The notes: a model not told the origin generated them from the sequence alone. A stretch of DNA of 64,000 nt from Pseudomonas graminis (GCF_900111735.1 NZ_FOHW01000013.1:1-64000); one strand, 5' to 3'; shown: positions 18,431 to 27,248, numbered from the stretch's first letter. Program-made: numbers and translations.

Positions 18431-18446
18431 TGTTATTTAAATAACA
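18431..18446. promoter_or_regulatory. Perfect palindromic operator candidate upstream of deoK
   Basis: TGTTATTTAAATAACA is a perfect 16-bp palindrome in an AT-rich stretch 64 bp upstream of the deoK start. It shares its half-sites with the sequence at 13946-13961 between deoC and deoR. Together they mark a probable DeoR regulon. Confidence 0.65.
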
Positions 18447-18840
18447 TTTTGTGTGACTATTCAACCTATTTCTTCGGAGCAAGACACGCGGCTTGTTGTC
18501 TTGGTCAGAAAGCACTACCGGAAAGCCTGTGGTAAGCATTGAGGCAGAGGGATCGCAGCCACTTGTCGTACAGACCATGGAATCGCGCAAACGTTTGCGA
18601 TGAGGGTATTTATTGCGTGGCGAAGGGAGTGGGTGAAGAGGAGGCGGCCAGGAATGCCTTGTAAACGGGCAGGCATTTTGCTGCCGCTGCGCGCCAGATC
18701 GCGGGCAAGCGCGCTCCTACAAAGAGCGCGATAAACGAGGCAAGCGATGGCGTGGCTTTTGATTCTGGCCGAAGGCCGTAGGAGCGCGCTTGCCCGCGAA
18801 AGCGTCAGCCCAGGCGTCGCAGCTATATCAGGCGCCGCAA
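18447..18840. repeat. Intergenic region with an outward-facing REP pair
   Basis: This gap separates the deoK promoter from the DUF979 gene stop. GCGGGCAAGCGCGCTCCTAC (18701-18720) and GTAGGAGCGCGCTTGCCCGC (18778-18797) form an inverted REP pair about 55 bp apart. I see no gene in the rest of the region. Confidence 0.75.
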
Positions 18841-19791
18841 CTACATCAGGAAATACAGCAACAGAATATTCGCCACCAGCATCGCCAGCGCAGTGGGGAT
18901 TTGCGCTTTGATCACCGCGTACTTGTCGGGCAATTCCAGCAACGCTGCAGGAATCAGGTTGTAGTTGGCCGCCATCGGCGTCATCAGCGTCCCGCAGTAG
19001 CCCGAGAACATGCCGATGGCAGCCATGACCGCCGGGTTGGCGCCGTACATGCCCACCAGCACCGGCACGCCGATGCCGCCGGTCATCACCGGAAACGCAG
19101 CAAAGCCGTTGCCCATGACGATGGTGAACAGCGCCATGCCCAGCACATACACCATCACCGCGACGAGACGAAAATCCAGGTTGATGTAGGCCGTGGCCAG
19201 GTGAGCCACCGCTTTGCCGACGCCCGCGTCGTTGAACACCAGGCCGAGCATCGCCAGCATCTGCGGCAGAACCAGTGCCCAACCCAGCGCTTCGGTCAGG
19301 CGCCGCGATTCGCGCATGGCCTGCACGGGCGTGTCGCGGGTCAGCCAGCACGCCAGTCCAAGCGCCACCAGACTGCCAATGCCCAGGGACACGAACGTGC
19401 TGTTGGCCGGGTCCAGCAAAAAGACGTCGCCAAACTTGATGTTCTTCAGCAACACCGCGCCGATCACGGTGACCAGAGGAATCGCCAGCGCCGGAATGAA
19501 CAGTTTGTTCTTCAAGCGCCCTGCACTCTCCCGCCGCGCCCTGTCATTGAGGTTCTGATGCTGGCCGAAACCCACGCCGCCGAAGCCGGCGATCAGCGCC
19601 ATGACGATCACCCCGACGCCCACCCACACCGGCGGCAACTTCTCGCCGACCAGAAACGCGATGGCGAACAAGCCCCAGAACAACCCCGTGGTCCAGCGCT
19701 TGGGATTGCTCCGATCAGTCGCGGTCATGAACGCCGTGATCGCCAGAATCACGCCTGCCAGCCAGTACAGGTATTGAATGGAAATGATCAT
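18841..19791 (-). CDS. DUF979 family membrane protein
   Basis: The 316-aa protein has about 8-10 hydrophobic segments and the DUF979 look (QYLYWLAGVILAITAFMTATDRSNPKRWTTGLFWGLFAIAFLVGEKLP). DUF979 and DUF969 genes are habitually paired. From memory, mutant-fitness studies in Pseudomonas suggested that the pair acts as a 5-oxoproline transporter; I cannot verify this here. The start overlaps the DUF969 stop by four bases, so both subunits are probably made together. No oxoprolinase gene is adjacent. Confidence 0.8.
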   Translation of the reverse strand: MIISIQYLYWLAGVILAITAFMTATDRSNPKRWTTGLFWGLFAIAFLVGEKLPPVWVGVGVIVMALIAGFGGVGFGQHQNLNDRARRESAGRLKNKLFIPALAIPLVTVIGAVLLKNIKFGDVFLLDPANSTFVSLGIGSLVALGLACWLTRDTPVQAMRESRRLTEALGWALVLPQMLAMLGLVFNDAGVGKAVAHLATAYINLDFRLVAVMVYVLGMALFTIVMGNGFAAFPVMTGGIGVPVLVGMYGANPAVMAAIGMFSGYCGTLMTPMAANYNLIPAALLELPDKYAVIKAQIPTALAMLVANILLLYFLM

Positions 19792-20516
19792 CGAGCCAGC
19801 TCCTTGTCGACTGCGGAAGCCGGTGGCAGCGCCGTCAATTCACGGTTCAGGCGCTGATCGAAACGGTGCAGGCGGATGGCGTGGATGACGAACGCGCAGA
19901 TCGCTGTCGGTATCCCCCAGAACGCGATGTGCATCGGGTCGACATCGATGCCGGAGCCGAGCAGAAAGGTGTGCATCAGCGCAATCGCACCGAACGCGAC
20001 GAAAATGTCTTCGCCGAAGAACAGCCCGACATTGTCGGTCGCCGCGCACAACGCCAGCAGCTTGATGCGCAACGCCTCGGGCAGCTTGCCGAAGCGGGAT
20101 TCAGCAGCGCCTTCGGCCATGGGCGCGAGCAACGGCCGCACCATCTGCGGGTGGCCGCCAAGGCTGGTCAGGCCAAGGGCTGCAGTGGTTTCGCGCACGA
20201 ACAGGTAGGCGATCAACAGGCGTCCGGCCGTGGCGCCGGTGAACCGGGCGATCCAGTTCTGCGCATGCAGCCGCAGGCCGTGGCGCTCCAGCAAACCGAT
20301 CACCGCCAGGGGCAAGAGGATGATCAATGGCAGCGTGCGCGTTTTGATAAAGCCCGTGCCGATAGTCGCCAGAATGGTTTCCAGCGGCATGCTGGCGGCA
20401 AGGCCGGTGGCCAGGGCGGCAAGCGCCACGACCAGCATGGGATTGAAACGCAGGACGAAGCCCAGAACGATGACCAGCACGCCAAGCAGCGGCCAGAGGT
20501 TGATAGCGGTTTGCAT
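19788..20516 (-). CDS. DUF969 family membrane protein
   Basis: The 242-aa protein has about six hydrophobic segments, starting INLWPLLGVLVIVLGFVLRFNPMLVVALAALATGL. It is the standard partner of DUF979. FIKTRTLPLIILLPLAVIGLLERHGL and LCAATDNVGLFFGEDIFVAFG are characteristic stretches. The ATG at 20516 is chosen because it begins the first membrane helix; the frame upstream is GC-rich filler. It is the first gene of the pair and is divergent from a LysR gene that probably controls it. Confidence 0.8.
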   Translation of the reverse strand: MQTAINLWPLLGVLVIVLGFVLRFNPMLVVALAALATGLAASMPLETILATIGTGFIKTRTLPLIILLPLAVIGLLERHGLRLHAQNWIARFTGATAGRLLIAYLFVRETTAALGLTSLGGHPQMVRPLLAPMAEGAAESRFGKLPEALRIKLLALCAATDNVGLFFGEDIFVAFGAIALMHTFLLGSGIDVDPMHIAFWGIPTAICAFVIHAIRLHRFDQRLNRELTALPPASAVDKELAR

Positions 20517-20832
20517 GATGGGGTTCTCGTTGGCAGTTGCGGTACCTTGCTGGGGCACGAAGGAGGAACAGGGTCGAGAAACGAGCGGTGGCAGCGCCCG
20601 TCCTGAGCCCAGGCTCAACGAAGTCACAGTGCCGCTGCCCCATGGCACCGCAGTCACGCCGGGGCGTCCAACGGGAAAAACCCGCTATGACCCATAAGAT
20701 TTTCTGTTGCCGGGGTGGCATGCAACCTGCTGTTCCAGTGCTCAGTCTGCACAGGTCGTGCCTGCAACGCTGTGACGCTCCCCCGTCATCCCGTAGGTGC
20801 GCCGGCGCTCAATTGCTCAAGGAAATCCCTCG
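20517..20832. promoter_or_regulatory. Divergent intergenic region, DUF969 operon / LysR
   Basis: The region is 316 bp. It holds an interrupted dyad GTGCC-N10-GGCAC (20629-20648) and a small hairpin GAGCC-CA-GGCTC (20606-20617), either of which might serve the LysR regulator. No gene is visible. Confidence 0.35.
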
Positions 20833-21759
20833 GTGAATCTCAAGTTTCTGGAAACCTTCGTCTGGGTCGCGCGGCTGAAAAGCTTTCGTCTGACGGCGGA
20901 AAAACTGTTCAGCACCCAGGCCTCCATCTCCAGCCGCATTGCCGCGCTGGAGGAGGAAATGGGCGTGCGGCTGTTCGTCCGGGACTCCAGGGGCGTGTCG
21001 CTGACCCAGGAGGGTCTGCGCGTGCTCGAATACGCCGAACACATCATGGACACGATGCAAAGCATGAAGGCGGCGATCAAAGACCCCAGCCAGGTCCGTG
21101 GCCGCATCCGCATCGGCGCGATGGATACGGTGATACACACTTGGCTCAGCCCCTTGGTAACACGCCTGATGAAGTGTTACCCGAACCTGGAAATCGAGCT
21201 CACCGCTGAAACCGCCAGCAACCTCTGCTCGCAGCTGGAAAAGGGTTATCAGGACATCATTTTCCAGACCGACGTGCTGCGTTTCGACAGCGTGCGCAAC
21301 GCGGTGCTGGCGCGCTATCCCCTGCGCTGGGTGGTGCCGACCGGATCGGCATTCGACCGCCCGAACGTGACCCTGGAAGAGATCGCCGAAGCGCGCATTG
21401 TCACGTTCTCGCGCAACTCGCGGCCCCACCAGGACATCCTCAACATGCTGCACAGCGCCAACATCGTCACGCCACGGATCAACTGCGTGAACTCGGCGTC
21501 AGCCATTACCCGGCTGGTGCGCGACGGCTTTGGCATCGGCGCGCTGCCGGTGACGCTGGTTCATGGCGAACTGGCCCAGGGTGCGTTGACGCTGATCGAG
21601 AACGTCCCGCTGCCGCCGCTGATGGACATCGTCGCCAGCTGGCGCACAGGCGCGGGAATGGAGTTGGTCGAGGACATCGTCGGCCTCACCCGCGAAGTGG
21701 TGAATTCCTTCGCTCAGGAGATGCCGGCGGGTTTTGTCCTGGAAGGAAGCCAGGATTAG
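20833..21759 (+). CDS. LysR-family transcriptional regulator
   Basis: The 308-aa protein uses a GTG start at 20833 and begins at once with the LysR HTH (NLKFLETFVWVARLKSFRLTAEKLFSTQASISSRIAALEEEMG). The effector domain follows (GRIRIGAMDTVIHTWLSPLVTRLMKCYPNLEIELTAETASNL). It is divergent from the DUF969/DUF979 pair, the standard arrangement for a LysR activator and its target. Effector unknown. Confidence 0.88.
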   Translation: MNLKFLETFVWVARLKSFRLTAEKLFSTQASISSRIAALEEEMGVRLFVRDSRGVSLTQEGLRVLEYAEHIMDTMQSMKAAIKDPSQVRGRIRIGAMDTVIHTWLSPLVTRLMKCYPNLEIELTAETASNLCSQLEKGYQDIIFQTDVLRFDSVRNAVLARYPLRWVVPTGSAFDRPNVTLEEIAEARIVTFSRNSRPHQDILNMLHSANIVTPRINCVNSASAITRLVRDGFGIGALPVTLVHGELAQGALTLIENVPLPPLMDIVASWRTGAGMELVEDIVGLTREVVNSFAQEMPAGFVLEGSQD

Positions 21760-21771
21760 ACCTGCAGCTGT

Positions 21772-22590
21772 AGGATTGTGGCTTGTCCCGCGATCGGGGA
21801 CGCGGTCACCGACATATGTGGCTTGTCCCGCGATCAGAGACGCGGTCACCGTCATAACTGGCGCCGGAATCGCCTGATAAGTCAGATTGACCCATGTGCT
21901 GCCGCTTCGCGGCAGATCGCGGGACAAGCCACGCTCCTACAGTGGATTGCGTTCGACGCGGATTTTGGATGCGGGTACGAAATCGTAGGAGTGAGCTTGC
22001 TCGCGATGGCAGTGTGTCAGCCGACATTAATGTCACAGGCCCGCCGCTTCGCGACCGTCGTAACCTCCGATTGCTCCTACAGGAGATTTGCGTTCGACGG
22101 GGATATTGGAGGCGAGTAAGAATTCGCGTTCGACGCAGATTTTGGATGCGGGTACGAAATTGTAGGAGTGAGCTTGCTCGCGATGGCAGTGTGTCAGCCG
22201 ACATTAATGTCACAGGCCCGCCGCTTCGCGACCGTCGTAACCTCCGATTGCTCCTACAGGAGATTTGCGTTCGACGGGGATATTGGAGGCGAGTAAGAAT
22301 TTGCGTTCGACGTGGATTTTGAATGAGGGTAAGAAATTATGGGAGCGAGCTTGCTCGCGAAGGCATTTTGTCAGTCAGCTTAAATGGCGCTGACCCACCG
22401 TATTCGCAAGCAAGCTGCCGCGACTGTAGGAGTGTGGCTTGTCCCGCGATCTGCCGGGAATCGGCAGCAAATCCGGCTGACGCAGTGCTCCAGATGCACC
22501 GCGTTTAACAGGTTTACGACGGGTTCCCCGCCGATCGCGGGACAAGCCAGGCTCCTACGGGCAGGGTCGCAGCGGCAAGATGCAGCCGCT
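21772..22590. repeat. Composite repeat region: 40-bp tandem, 177-bp tandem and REP units
   Basis: After the LysR stop come two copies of a 40-bp unit starting GTGGCTTGTCCCGCGATC (21778 and 21818), then an inverted REP near 21910-21940. A 177-bp direct repeat follows, with copies starting at 21951 and 22128 and a partial third from 22305. Each contains GTAGGAGTGAGCTTGCTCGC and an inverted partner around GATTGCTCCTACAGG. The last stretch (22425-22560) has another inverted pair of the GGCTTGTCCCGCGATC type. Open frames across it are translated repeats. Confidence 0.88.
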
Positions 22591-22591
22591 T

Positions 22592-23479
22592 TCAATAGCC
22601 CCCCCGCCCCTCCAGCAAGGTATCCAGCAACCACGTCCCCGCCGGGCCCAGGCTTTTCTGCCGGGACCAGATCACGTCGACCGCCGAGCTGCGCGGCCAG
22701 CCCGGCACCTTGAGCTCCTTCAACCGACCCTGACCACAGGTGCTGACCAGCCAGCGCGGCAGCGCCGACCAGCCGAATCCGAAGATCGCCATGTCCATCA
22801 ACAGCAGGTAATTGGGCGCTGACCAGCTGCGTCGTGCGCCGCTGGGCAGGTCGTCGGTGGGCACGCTCTCGTCGACGATAGTGTTCAGGCGCAACGCCCG
22901 ATGCTGCGCGAGATGGCGGTAATCAACAGCCGCTTCGGCGGCCAGCGGGTGGCTGTGGGAAACGAAGATGCCGAAGTCGGCACGCTCGACGATCGTCGCG
23001 TAGCCCACTTCCGGTGGATACGAGGCCTGGGCCGACAGCAAGCCCAGGGACGCCCGACCGGTCTGGATCAAGTTGATCGCGTCGCCGTGTTCGGCAAACA
23101 CGCACTCCAGTTCCAGCTCCGGAAAGCGCTGGTCGAGCTCGGTCATGCGTGCCTGAAATTCGGCGAACTGGTTGGCATCGGACAGCACCAGCGTCAAGCG
23201 CGGCTCCATTCCTTCAACCAGACGCCCCGCCGCGCGGCGCAATGTGTCGGACGCTGCCAGGACGTCCTCGATGCGTCCTTCCAACGCCCTGCCCGCTTCG
23301 GTCAGGGCCGGATGGCGGGTTGATCGATCAAACAACTCGACGCCGAGATCGATCTCCAGTCGCGAAATGGCCTCGCTGATGGTCGATTGACTCTTGCCAA
23401 GGCGGCGCGCGGCGGCACTGAAAGAGCCCAGCGCGATGGTTTGGGCGAATGCTTCGAGTGCTTCGGGGGAATAGCTCAC
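22592..23479 (-). CDS. LysR-family regulator, divergent from a PACE efflux gene
   Basis: The protein is 295 aa from a GTG at 23479 (SYSPEALEAFAQTIALGSFSAAARRLGKSQSTISEAISRLEIDLGVELF is the LysR HTH). An in-frame ATG at 23515 adds 12 residues. The effector domain shows LTLVLSDANQFAEFQARMTELDQRFPELELECVFAEHGDAINLI. The regulator genes of PACE-family drug efflux pumps are often LysR genes transcribed divergently, as here, so it probably controls the gene at 23599. Confidence 0.87.
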   Translation of the reverse strand: MSYSPEALEAFAQTIALGSFSAAARRLGKSQSTISEAISRLEIDLGVELFDRSTRHPALTEAGRALEGRIEDVLAASDTLRRAAGRLVEGMEPRLTLVLSDANQFAEFQARMTELDQRFPELELECVFAEHGDAINLIQTGRASLGLLSAQASYPPEVGYATIVERADFGIFVSHSHPLAAEAAVDYRHLAQHRALRLNTIVDESVPTDDLPSGARRSWSAPNYLLLMDMAIFGFGWSALPRWLVSTCGQGRLKELKVPGWPRSSAVDVIWSRQKSLGPAGTWLLDTLLEGRGGY

Positions 23480-23598
23480 AGGTGGACACCTCAGAGAAGC
23501 ATGTGGCGTCGCCATCGGTTTTTCCGATGGGACCGATTTTCACTCTAGCCCATCGCACCACGACAATGCACACCTGCCCCGAAAAAGTGATTATTCAC

Positions 23599-24084
23599 AT
23601 GCCTCTGCACACCCTGACGTCCAACAAGACCAAGAAGCCGGTCGTTGCGCCGAAGTCCCTCAAAGAGCGCGCCCTGCATGCGCTGCTGTTCGAGCTCATC
23701 GGCGTGCTGATGTTTGCGCCAGGGCTGGCCTGGGTGCTCGGCCAGTCCATCGGCAAGATGGGCGCGATGACCGTGATGATCTCCACGATTGCCATGCTCT
23801 GGAACATGGTGTTCAACGCCGGGTTCGACCGTCTGCGCGCCCGTTTGGGTTTCGCGCTCAACCTCAAGGCACGTGCGCTGCATGCCATCGGCTTTGAGGC
23901 GGGACTGATTTTCATGGTGGTGCCGGTGGTGGCGTGGTGGTTGTCGGTCGGCCTGCTGGAAGCCTTCCTGCTGGACATCGGCGTGGTGCTCTTGTATCTG
24001 CCCTACACGATGCTGTTCAACCTGGCCTACGACGGGGTTCGCGAGCGTCTGCTCGCCCGCCCTCAACACTGTGCCGCTGATTGA
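23599..24084 (+). CDS. PACE family efflux transporter (AceI-like)
   Basis: The 161-aa protein is a tandem of two bacterial-transmembrane-pair domains, four helices in all. KERALHALLFELIGVLMFAPGLAWVLGQSIGKMGAMTVMISTIAMLWNMVFNAGFDRLRAR is the first. LKARALHAIGFEAGLIFMVVPVVAWWL...LYLPYTMLFNLAYDGVRERL is the second. The conserved Glu of E-L-I-G and Asn of WNMVFN are present. AceI itself exports chlorhexidine and short-chain diamines; the substrate here is not readable. The ATG at 23599 begins a short basic leader; upstream ATGs lie in the regulator's own N-terminus. Confidence 0.88.
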   Translation: MPLHTLTSNKTKKPVVAPKSLKERALHALLFELIGVLMFAPGLAWVLGQSIGKMGAMTVMISTIAMLWNMVFNAGFDRLRARLGFALNLKARALHAIGFEAGLIFMVVPVVAWWLSVGLLEAFLLDIGVVLLYLPYTMLFNLAYDGVRERLLARPQHCAAD

Positions 24085-24205
24085 TAGCGGCGTAATTGGT
24101 CTCCCGCAAACCTCCTTCATTGGCTATTCGGCGTGCCCCAGCGCCGGCGTAACATCTCGCCACGTCCAGCGGCTGTCGCCGGCCACTTTGAAGAGAGCAC
24201 CCACC

Positions 24206-24643
24206 ATGAACACCCGAATCGCCTGGGCCCAGAAATCGCCGGAAGCCTACAAAGCCATGGTCGGTCTGGAGACCGCGCTGAGCAAATCCGGGCTGGACCA
24301 TTCGCTGCTGGAGCTGATCCGTCTACGTGCCTCGCAGCTCAACGGCTGTGCGTACTGCGTCAACATGCACGCCAATGACGCACGCAAGGCCGGCGAAACC
24401 GAGGCCCGCCTGCAGACCCTCAGCGTGTGGGAAGAAACCGAATTCTTCACCGAGAAGGAAAAAGTCGTACTCGCCTGGGTTGAAAGCCTGACCTTGCTGC
24501 CCGTGCACCGCGCGCCGCAGCATCAGTACGAAGCGCTGCTCACCCATTACAGCGAAGCCGAAGTGGTCAGCATCACCCTCGCCGCCGCCACCATCAACGC
24601 CTGGAACCGCTTCGGCGTGGGTTTTGCGATGATGCCGAGCTGA
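24206..24643 (+). CDS. Carboxymuconolactone decarboxylase/AhpD-like protein
   Basis: The 145-aa alpha-helical protein has the AhpD core with the CxxC pair in LNGCAYCVNMHANDAR near residue 50, followed by the conserved His three residues on. Such proteins are alkylhydroperoxidase-like reductases. The best-known AhpD recycles AhpC, but most small paralogues are uncharacterised. The ATG at 24206 is preceded by AAGAGAG. It lies 121 bp after the PACE gene and converges with the MFS gene 15 bp downstream. Confidence 0.88.
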   Translation: MNTRIAWAQKSPEAYKAMVGLETALSKSGLDHSLLELIRLRASQLNGCAYCVNMHANDARKAGETEARLQTLSVWEETEFFTEKEKVVLAWVESLTLLPVHRAPQHQYEALLTHYSEAEVVSITLAAATINAWNRFGVGFAMMPS

Positions 24644-24658
24644 CCCCCGTTATTGGCT

Positions 24659-25810
24659 TCACACCCGCAAGAACTGCCCGCTGATCGCCACGCCCAGCAG
24701 CATCACGGCGATGATCATGAACGCCGCGCCGAGGCTGCTGAGGTGGGCGACAAAACCGATGCCGGCCGGCCCCATCAGAATCCCGATGTAGCCCAATGTG
24801 GTGATCGCCGGCACTGCGACATTCTCCTGCATGGTTTTCTGCCGACCGACCGCGCTGTAGAACACCGGCACGATGTTTGAACAGCCGATTCCTACCAGCG
24901 CATAGCCGCACAACGCCGCCTGCCAAACCGGAATAAGGGTCGCGACGGTCATCCCGGCGGCCGCGCACAGCCCGCCAAACAGGATGATCTTATGCACACC
25001 GAGACGCCGGACGATTGGATCGCCGCACAGGCGCCCGATGGCCATGAACAGCGCGAATACCGCATAACCGAACCCTGCGTAAGACGGCTCGACACCGCGC
25101 TGGGCGCTGAGGAACACCGCGCTCCAGTCGAGCATCGCGCCTTCGGTGAGGAACACCGTGAAGCACATCAACCCGATGAACAGCACCACACCCCGGGGAA
25201 TCGCAAACGCCGGCCCGCCCGGCTCGCTGCCATAGGGCAGCAAGTGAGGCGCGGCTTTATACAGCGCGAGGGCAATAAACAACGCAACGACGGCCATCGC
25301 CAGCCACGGCCAGACGCCAACGCTCAACAACGCCGACACCCCCGCCGCCCCCAGAATCCCGCCGCAACTGAACAGCCCGTGAAACCCGGACATCATGGTC
25401 TTGCCGCTGGCGCGCTCGACGATGATCGCCTGAATATTGGTCACGCAACCCAGCGCGCCCATGCTCGCGCCATAGACAAACAGCGTGACGACCATCAGCG
25501 GAACCGAGCTGAGGGTGGCCAACAAAGGCAGACACAAACAGGCGATGACGCCTGTCATCACGATCAAACGCCGACAGCCATAACGCACCGTCATTGCCCC
25601 CGCCAGCGGCATGGAAACGATCGAACCAATGCCCAGGCACAACAGCAACAACCCGAGCCCGGCGTCATCCAGCCCCAGACGGCCTTTAGCGTAAGGCACC
25701 AGCGGCGCCCAGGCCGACATACTGAACCCGGTAATGAAAAACGCGATCCGCGTCGAAAACTGCTCCAGCCGCCCCGGCACAACGGGCGCTGCGGTGCTGA
25801 TGGAAGTCAT
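24659..25810 (-). CDS. MFS transporter, YbjJ/FucP-like
   Basis: The 383-aa protein has 12 hydrophobic segments. RIAFFITGFSMSAWAPLVPYAKGRLGLDDAGLGLLLLCLGIGSIVSMPLAG is helix 1-2 of the YbjJ-like group, and MTVRYGCRRLIVMTG is the loop 2-3 basic motif. The ATG at 25810 is used because the longer frame adds 23 residues with no membrane logic. Substrate unknown. It converges on the AhpD-like gene. Confidence 0.82.
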   Translation of the reverse strand: MTSISTAAPVVPGRLEQFSTRIAFFITGFSMSAWAPLVPYAKGRLGLDDAGLGLLLLCLGIGSIVSMPLAGAMTVRYGCRRLIVMTGVIACLCLPLLATLSSVPLMVVTLFVYGASMGALGCVTNIQAIIVERASGKTMMSGFHGLFSCGGILGAAGVSALLSVGVWPWLAMAVVALFIALALYKAAPHLLPYGSEPGGPAFAIPRGVVLFIGLMCFTVFLTEGAMLDWSAVFLSAQRGVEPSYAGFGYAVFALFMAIGRLCGDPIVRRLGVHKIILFGGLCAAAGMTVATLIPVWQAALCGYALVGIGCSNIVPVFYSAVGRQKTMQENVAVPAITTLGYIGILMGPAGIGFVAHLSSLGAAFMIIAVMLLGVAISGQFLRV

Positions 25811-26240
25811 TGCCGCTCCCTTGAAAACAGCGGTCCACCATGGCCCGCTTCGAGACCAGCCTAACAAAGCTCGAAACATTGCCGAAGAAGGGATATTGAA
25901 GGGAATGCCCTCAGGAACCCCTCAACCGACCTTGAAAACCCCGACGCGGAGCGTCAAAGGGTGCATTACCACGCGGAGCGTGGGAACGATCACCCCTCAC
26001 ATGCTTCAGTGGGACCGGCTTCAGCCGGGAAGAGGCCTGTGTGCTCGCCATCCATTTTGCGGCGTGACGCTCGACGCCTTCCCGGCTAAAGCCAGTCCCA
26101 CTAAACACCGCGTACCCTTGTGGGACCGGCTTCAGCCGGGAAGCTGTCGATCTGCTTCTGATCTGCTTTTGATCTTCGTACACAGAAAGTCCAGACACCG
26201 CCAATCGCGACTTGGGTGCAGGCTGAACGCAGACGGCGCG
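25811..26240. repeat. Intergenic region with three REP units and a second palindrome type
   Basis: GTGGGACCGGCTTCAGCCGGG at 26009, its inverted partner CCCGGCTAAAGCCAGTCCCA ending near 26101, and a third unit at 26120-26143 form a REP doublet plus singlet. A different palindrome common in Pseudomonas, CCACGCGGAGCGTGG, lies at about 25974-25988. No gene seen. Confidence 0.8.
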
Positions 26241-26458
26241 GAGTGGGCCGAGCCGCATGGATGCGGCGAGAGCGCCGTCAGGACATGGATGTCCGTTCGG
26301 CGCGGGCCCACGGAGCGACACCGAAGTGAAGGAACCCCGACGAAGGAAGAACCCAACCAGGAGCAAGCACCCTTGGTTACTTGGGGTGCTTTTCCAAGTA
26401 ACTCGCCGAAGGCGAAACAGTCTGCCCCCAGGCAGACGCTCTTGATCTTGATCTTGCT
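26241..26458 (+). repeat. Structured dispersed repeat element, copy 2
   Basis: This copy lies 20 bp downstream of the minus-strand molybdoenzyme stop, as copy 1 lies downstream of dctM. Outer stem GTGGGCC (26243-26249) pairs with GGCCCAC (26305-26311). Hairpin GCCGCAT/ATGCGGC is at 26252-26267. GCGCCG (26272-26277) pairs with CGGCGC (26298-26303) around GGACAT/ATGTCC (26281-26294). Hairpin GTTACTTGG/CCAAGTAAC (26376-26402) keeps the loop GGTGCTTTT. GTCTGCC/GGCAGAC is at 26420-26437. Stem bases differ from copy 1 but the pairing is kept. Confidence 0.75.
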
Positions 26459-26477
26459 TCAAAGATCTAAAGCCAGA

Positions 26478-27248
26478 CTAGATCCCGCTAAACCAGTTGT
26501 ACCCCTGATCCTCCCAATACCCCCCGGGATTCTCATTACTCACCACAATCTCGACGATATGCTTCGGATTCTTGAACCCCAGCTTCGTCGGCACCCTTAC
26601 CCGCAACGGATAACCATACTCCGGCGGCAGCGCCACCTCCGCAAAATCCAGCGCCAGCAACGTCTGCGGATGCAACGCCGTCGGCATATCCAGACTCGAG
26701 TAATACCGATCCGCGCACTTGAACCCGACAAACTTCGCCGTCGTATCCGCCCCCACATGCTCCAGGAACGTCCGCAACGGCACACCGCCCCACTGCCCGA
26801 TCGCGCTCCAGCCCTCCACACAGATCAACCGCGTGATATCGCTGCGCTGCGGCAACTTGCGCAACCCCTCCAGCGTCCACGGCGCCTTGTCCCGCACCAG
26901 CCCCGACACACCCAACTTCCAGTCCGCCGTGTCCAGCTCCGGAATATCGTCCTCGCTGTAAAACGCATTGAACGGAAACGGATTACGGACCTGATCCTTA
27001 CTAAAGGTCGGCGCCAGCTTCTGCCCGCTGAACAGCCAGGCCTGAACCCGGTCGTTCCAGCGCGACATGCTCCACAGCACCTTATCCACCTGATCGCCGT
27101 CCTGCAGGTTGCAACCGGTGAGCATCGCCATCGCGCCCACCGTCAGCCCACCTTTCAGGAAATGCCGACGCTGCAGGCTCTCCAGCTGAATCTGCTGGGC
27201 CGGCTCCAGCTTGATGCGCGCAATGGCGCGTTTTTTAGGCTCAATCAT
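26478..27248 (-). CDS. Molybdopterin-dependent oxidoreductase, YedY/MsrP-like catalytic subunit
   Basis: The 256-aa protein begins with a twin-arginine signal (RRHFLKGGLTVGAMAMLTG, residues 27-45), so it is exported folded to the periplasm. ITRLICVEGWSAIGQWGGVPL carries Cys143, the expected Mo ligand as in YedY (CVEGWS). VGFKCADRYYSSLDMPTALHP and YGYPLRVRVPTKLGFKNPKHI are further sulfite-oxidase-fold landmarks. MsrP repairs periplasmic methionine sulfoxides; this shorter relative may have another substrate. The start overlaps the cytochrome gene's stop by 8 bp, so it is coupled to its membrane electron donor. Confidence 0.85.
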   Translation of the reverse strand: MIEPKKRAIARIKLEPAQQIQLESLQRRHFLKGGLTVGAMAMLTGCNLQDGDQVDKVLWSMSRWNDRVQAWLFSGQKLAPTFSKDQVRNPFPFNAFYSEDDIPELDTADWKLGVSGLVRDKAPWTLEGLRKLPQRSDITRLICVEGWSAIGQWGGVPLRTFLEHVGADTTAKFVGFKCADRYYSSLDMPTALHPQTLLALDFAEVALPPEYGYPLRVRVPTKLGFKNPKHIVEIVVSNENPGGYWEDQGYNWFSGI

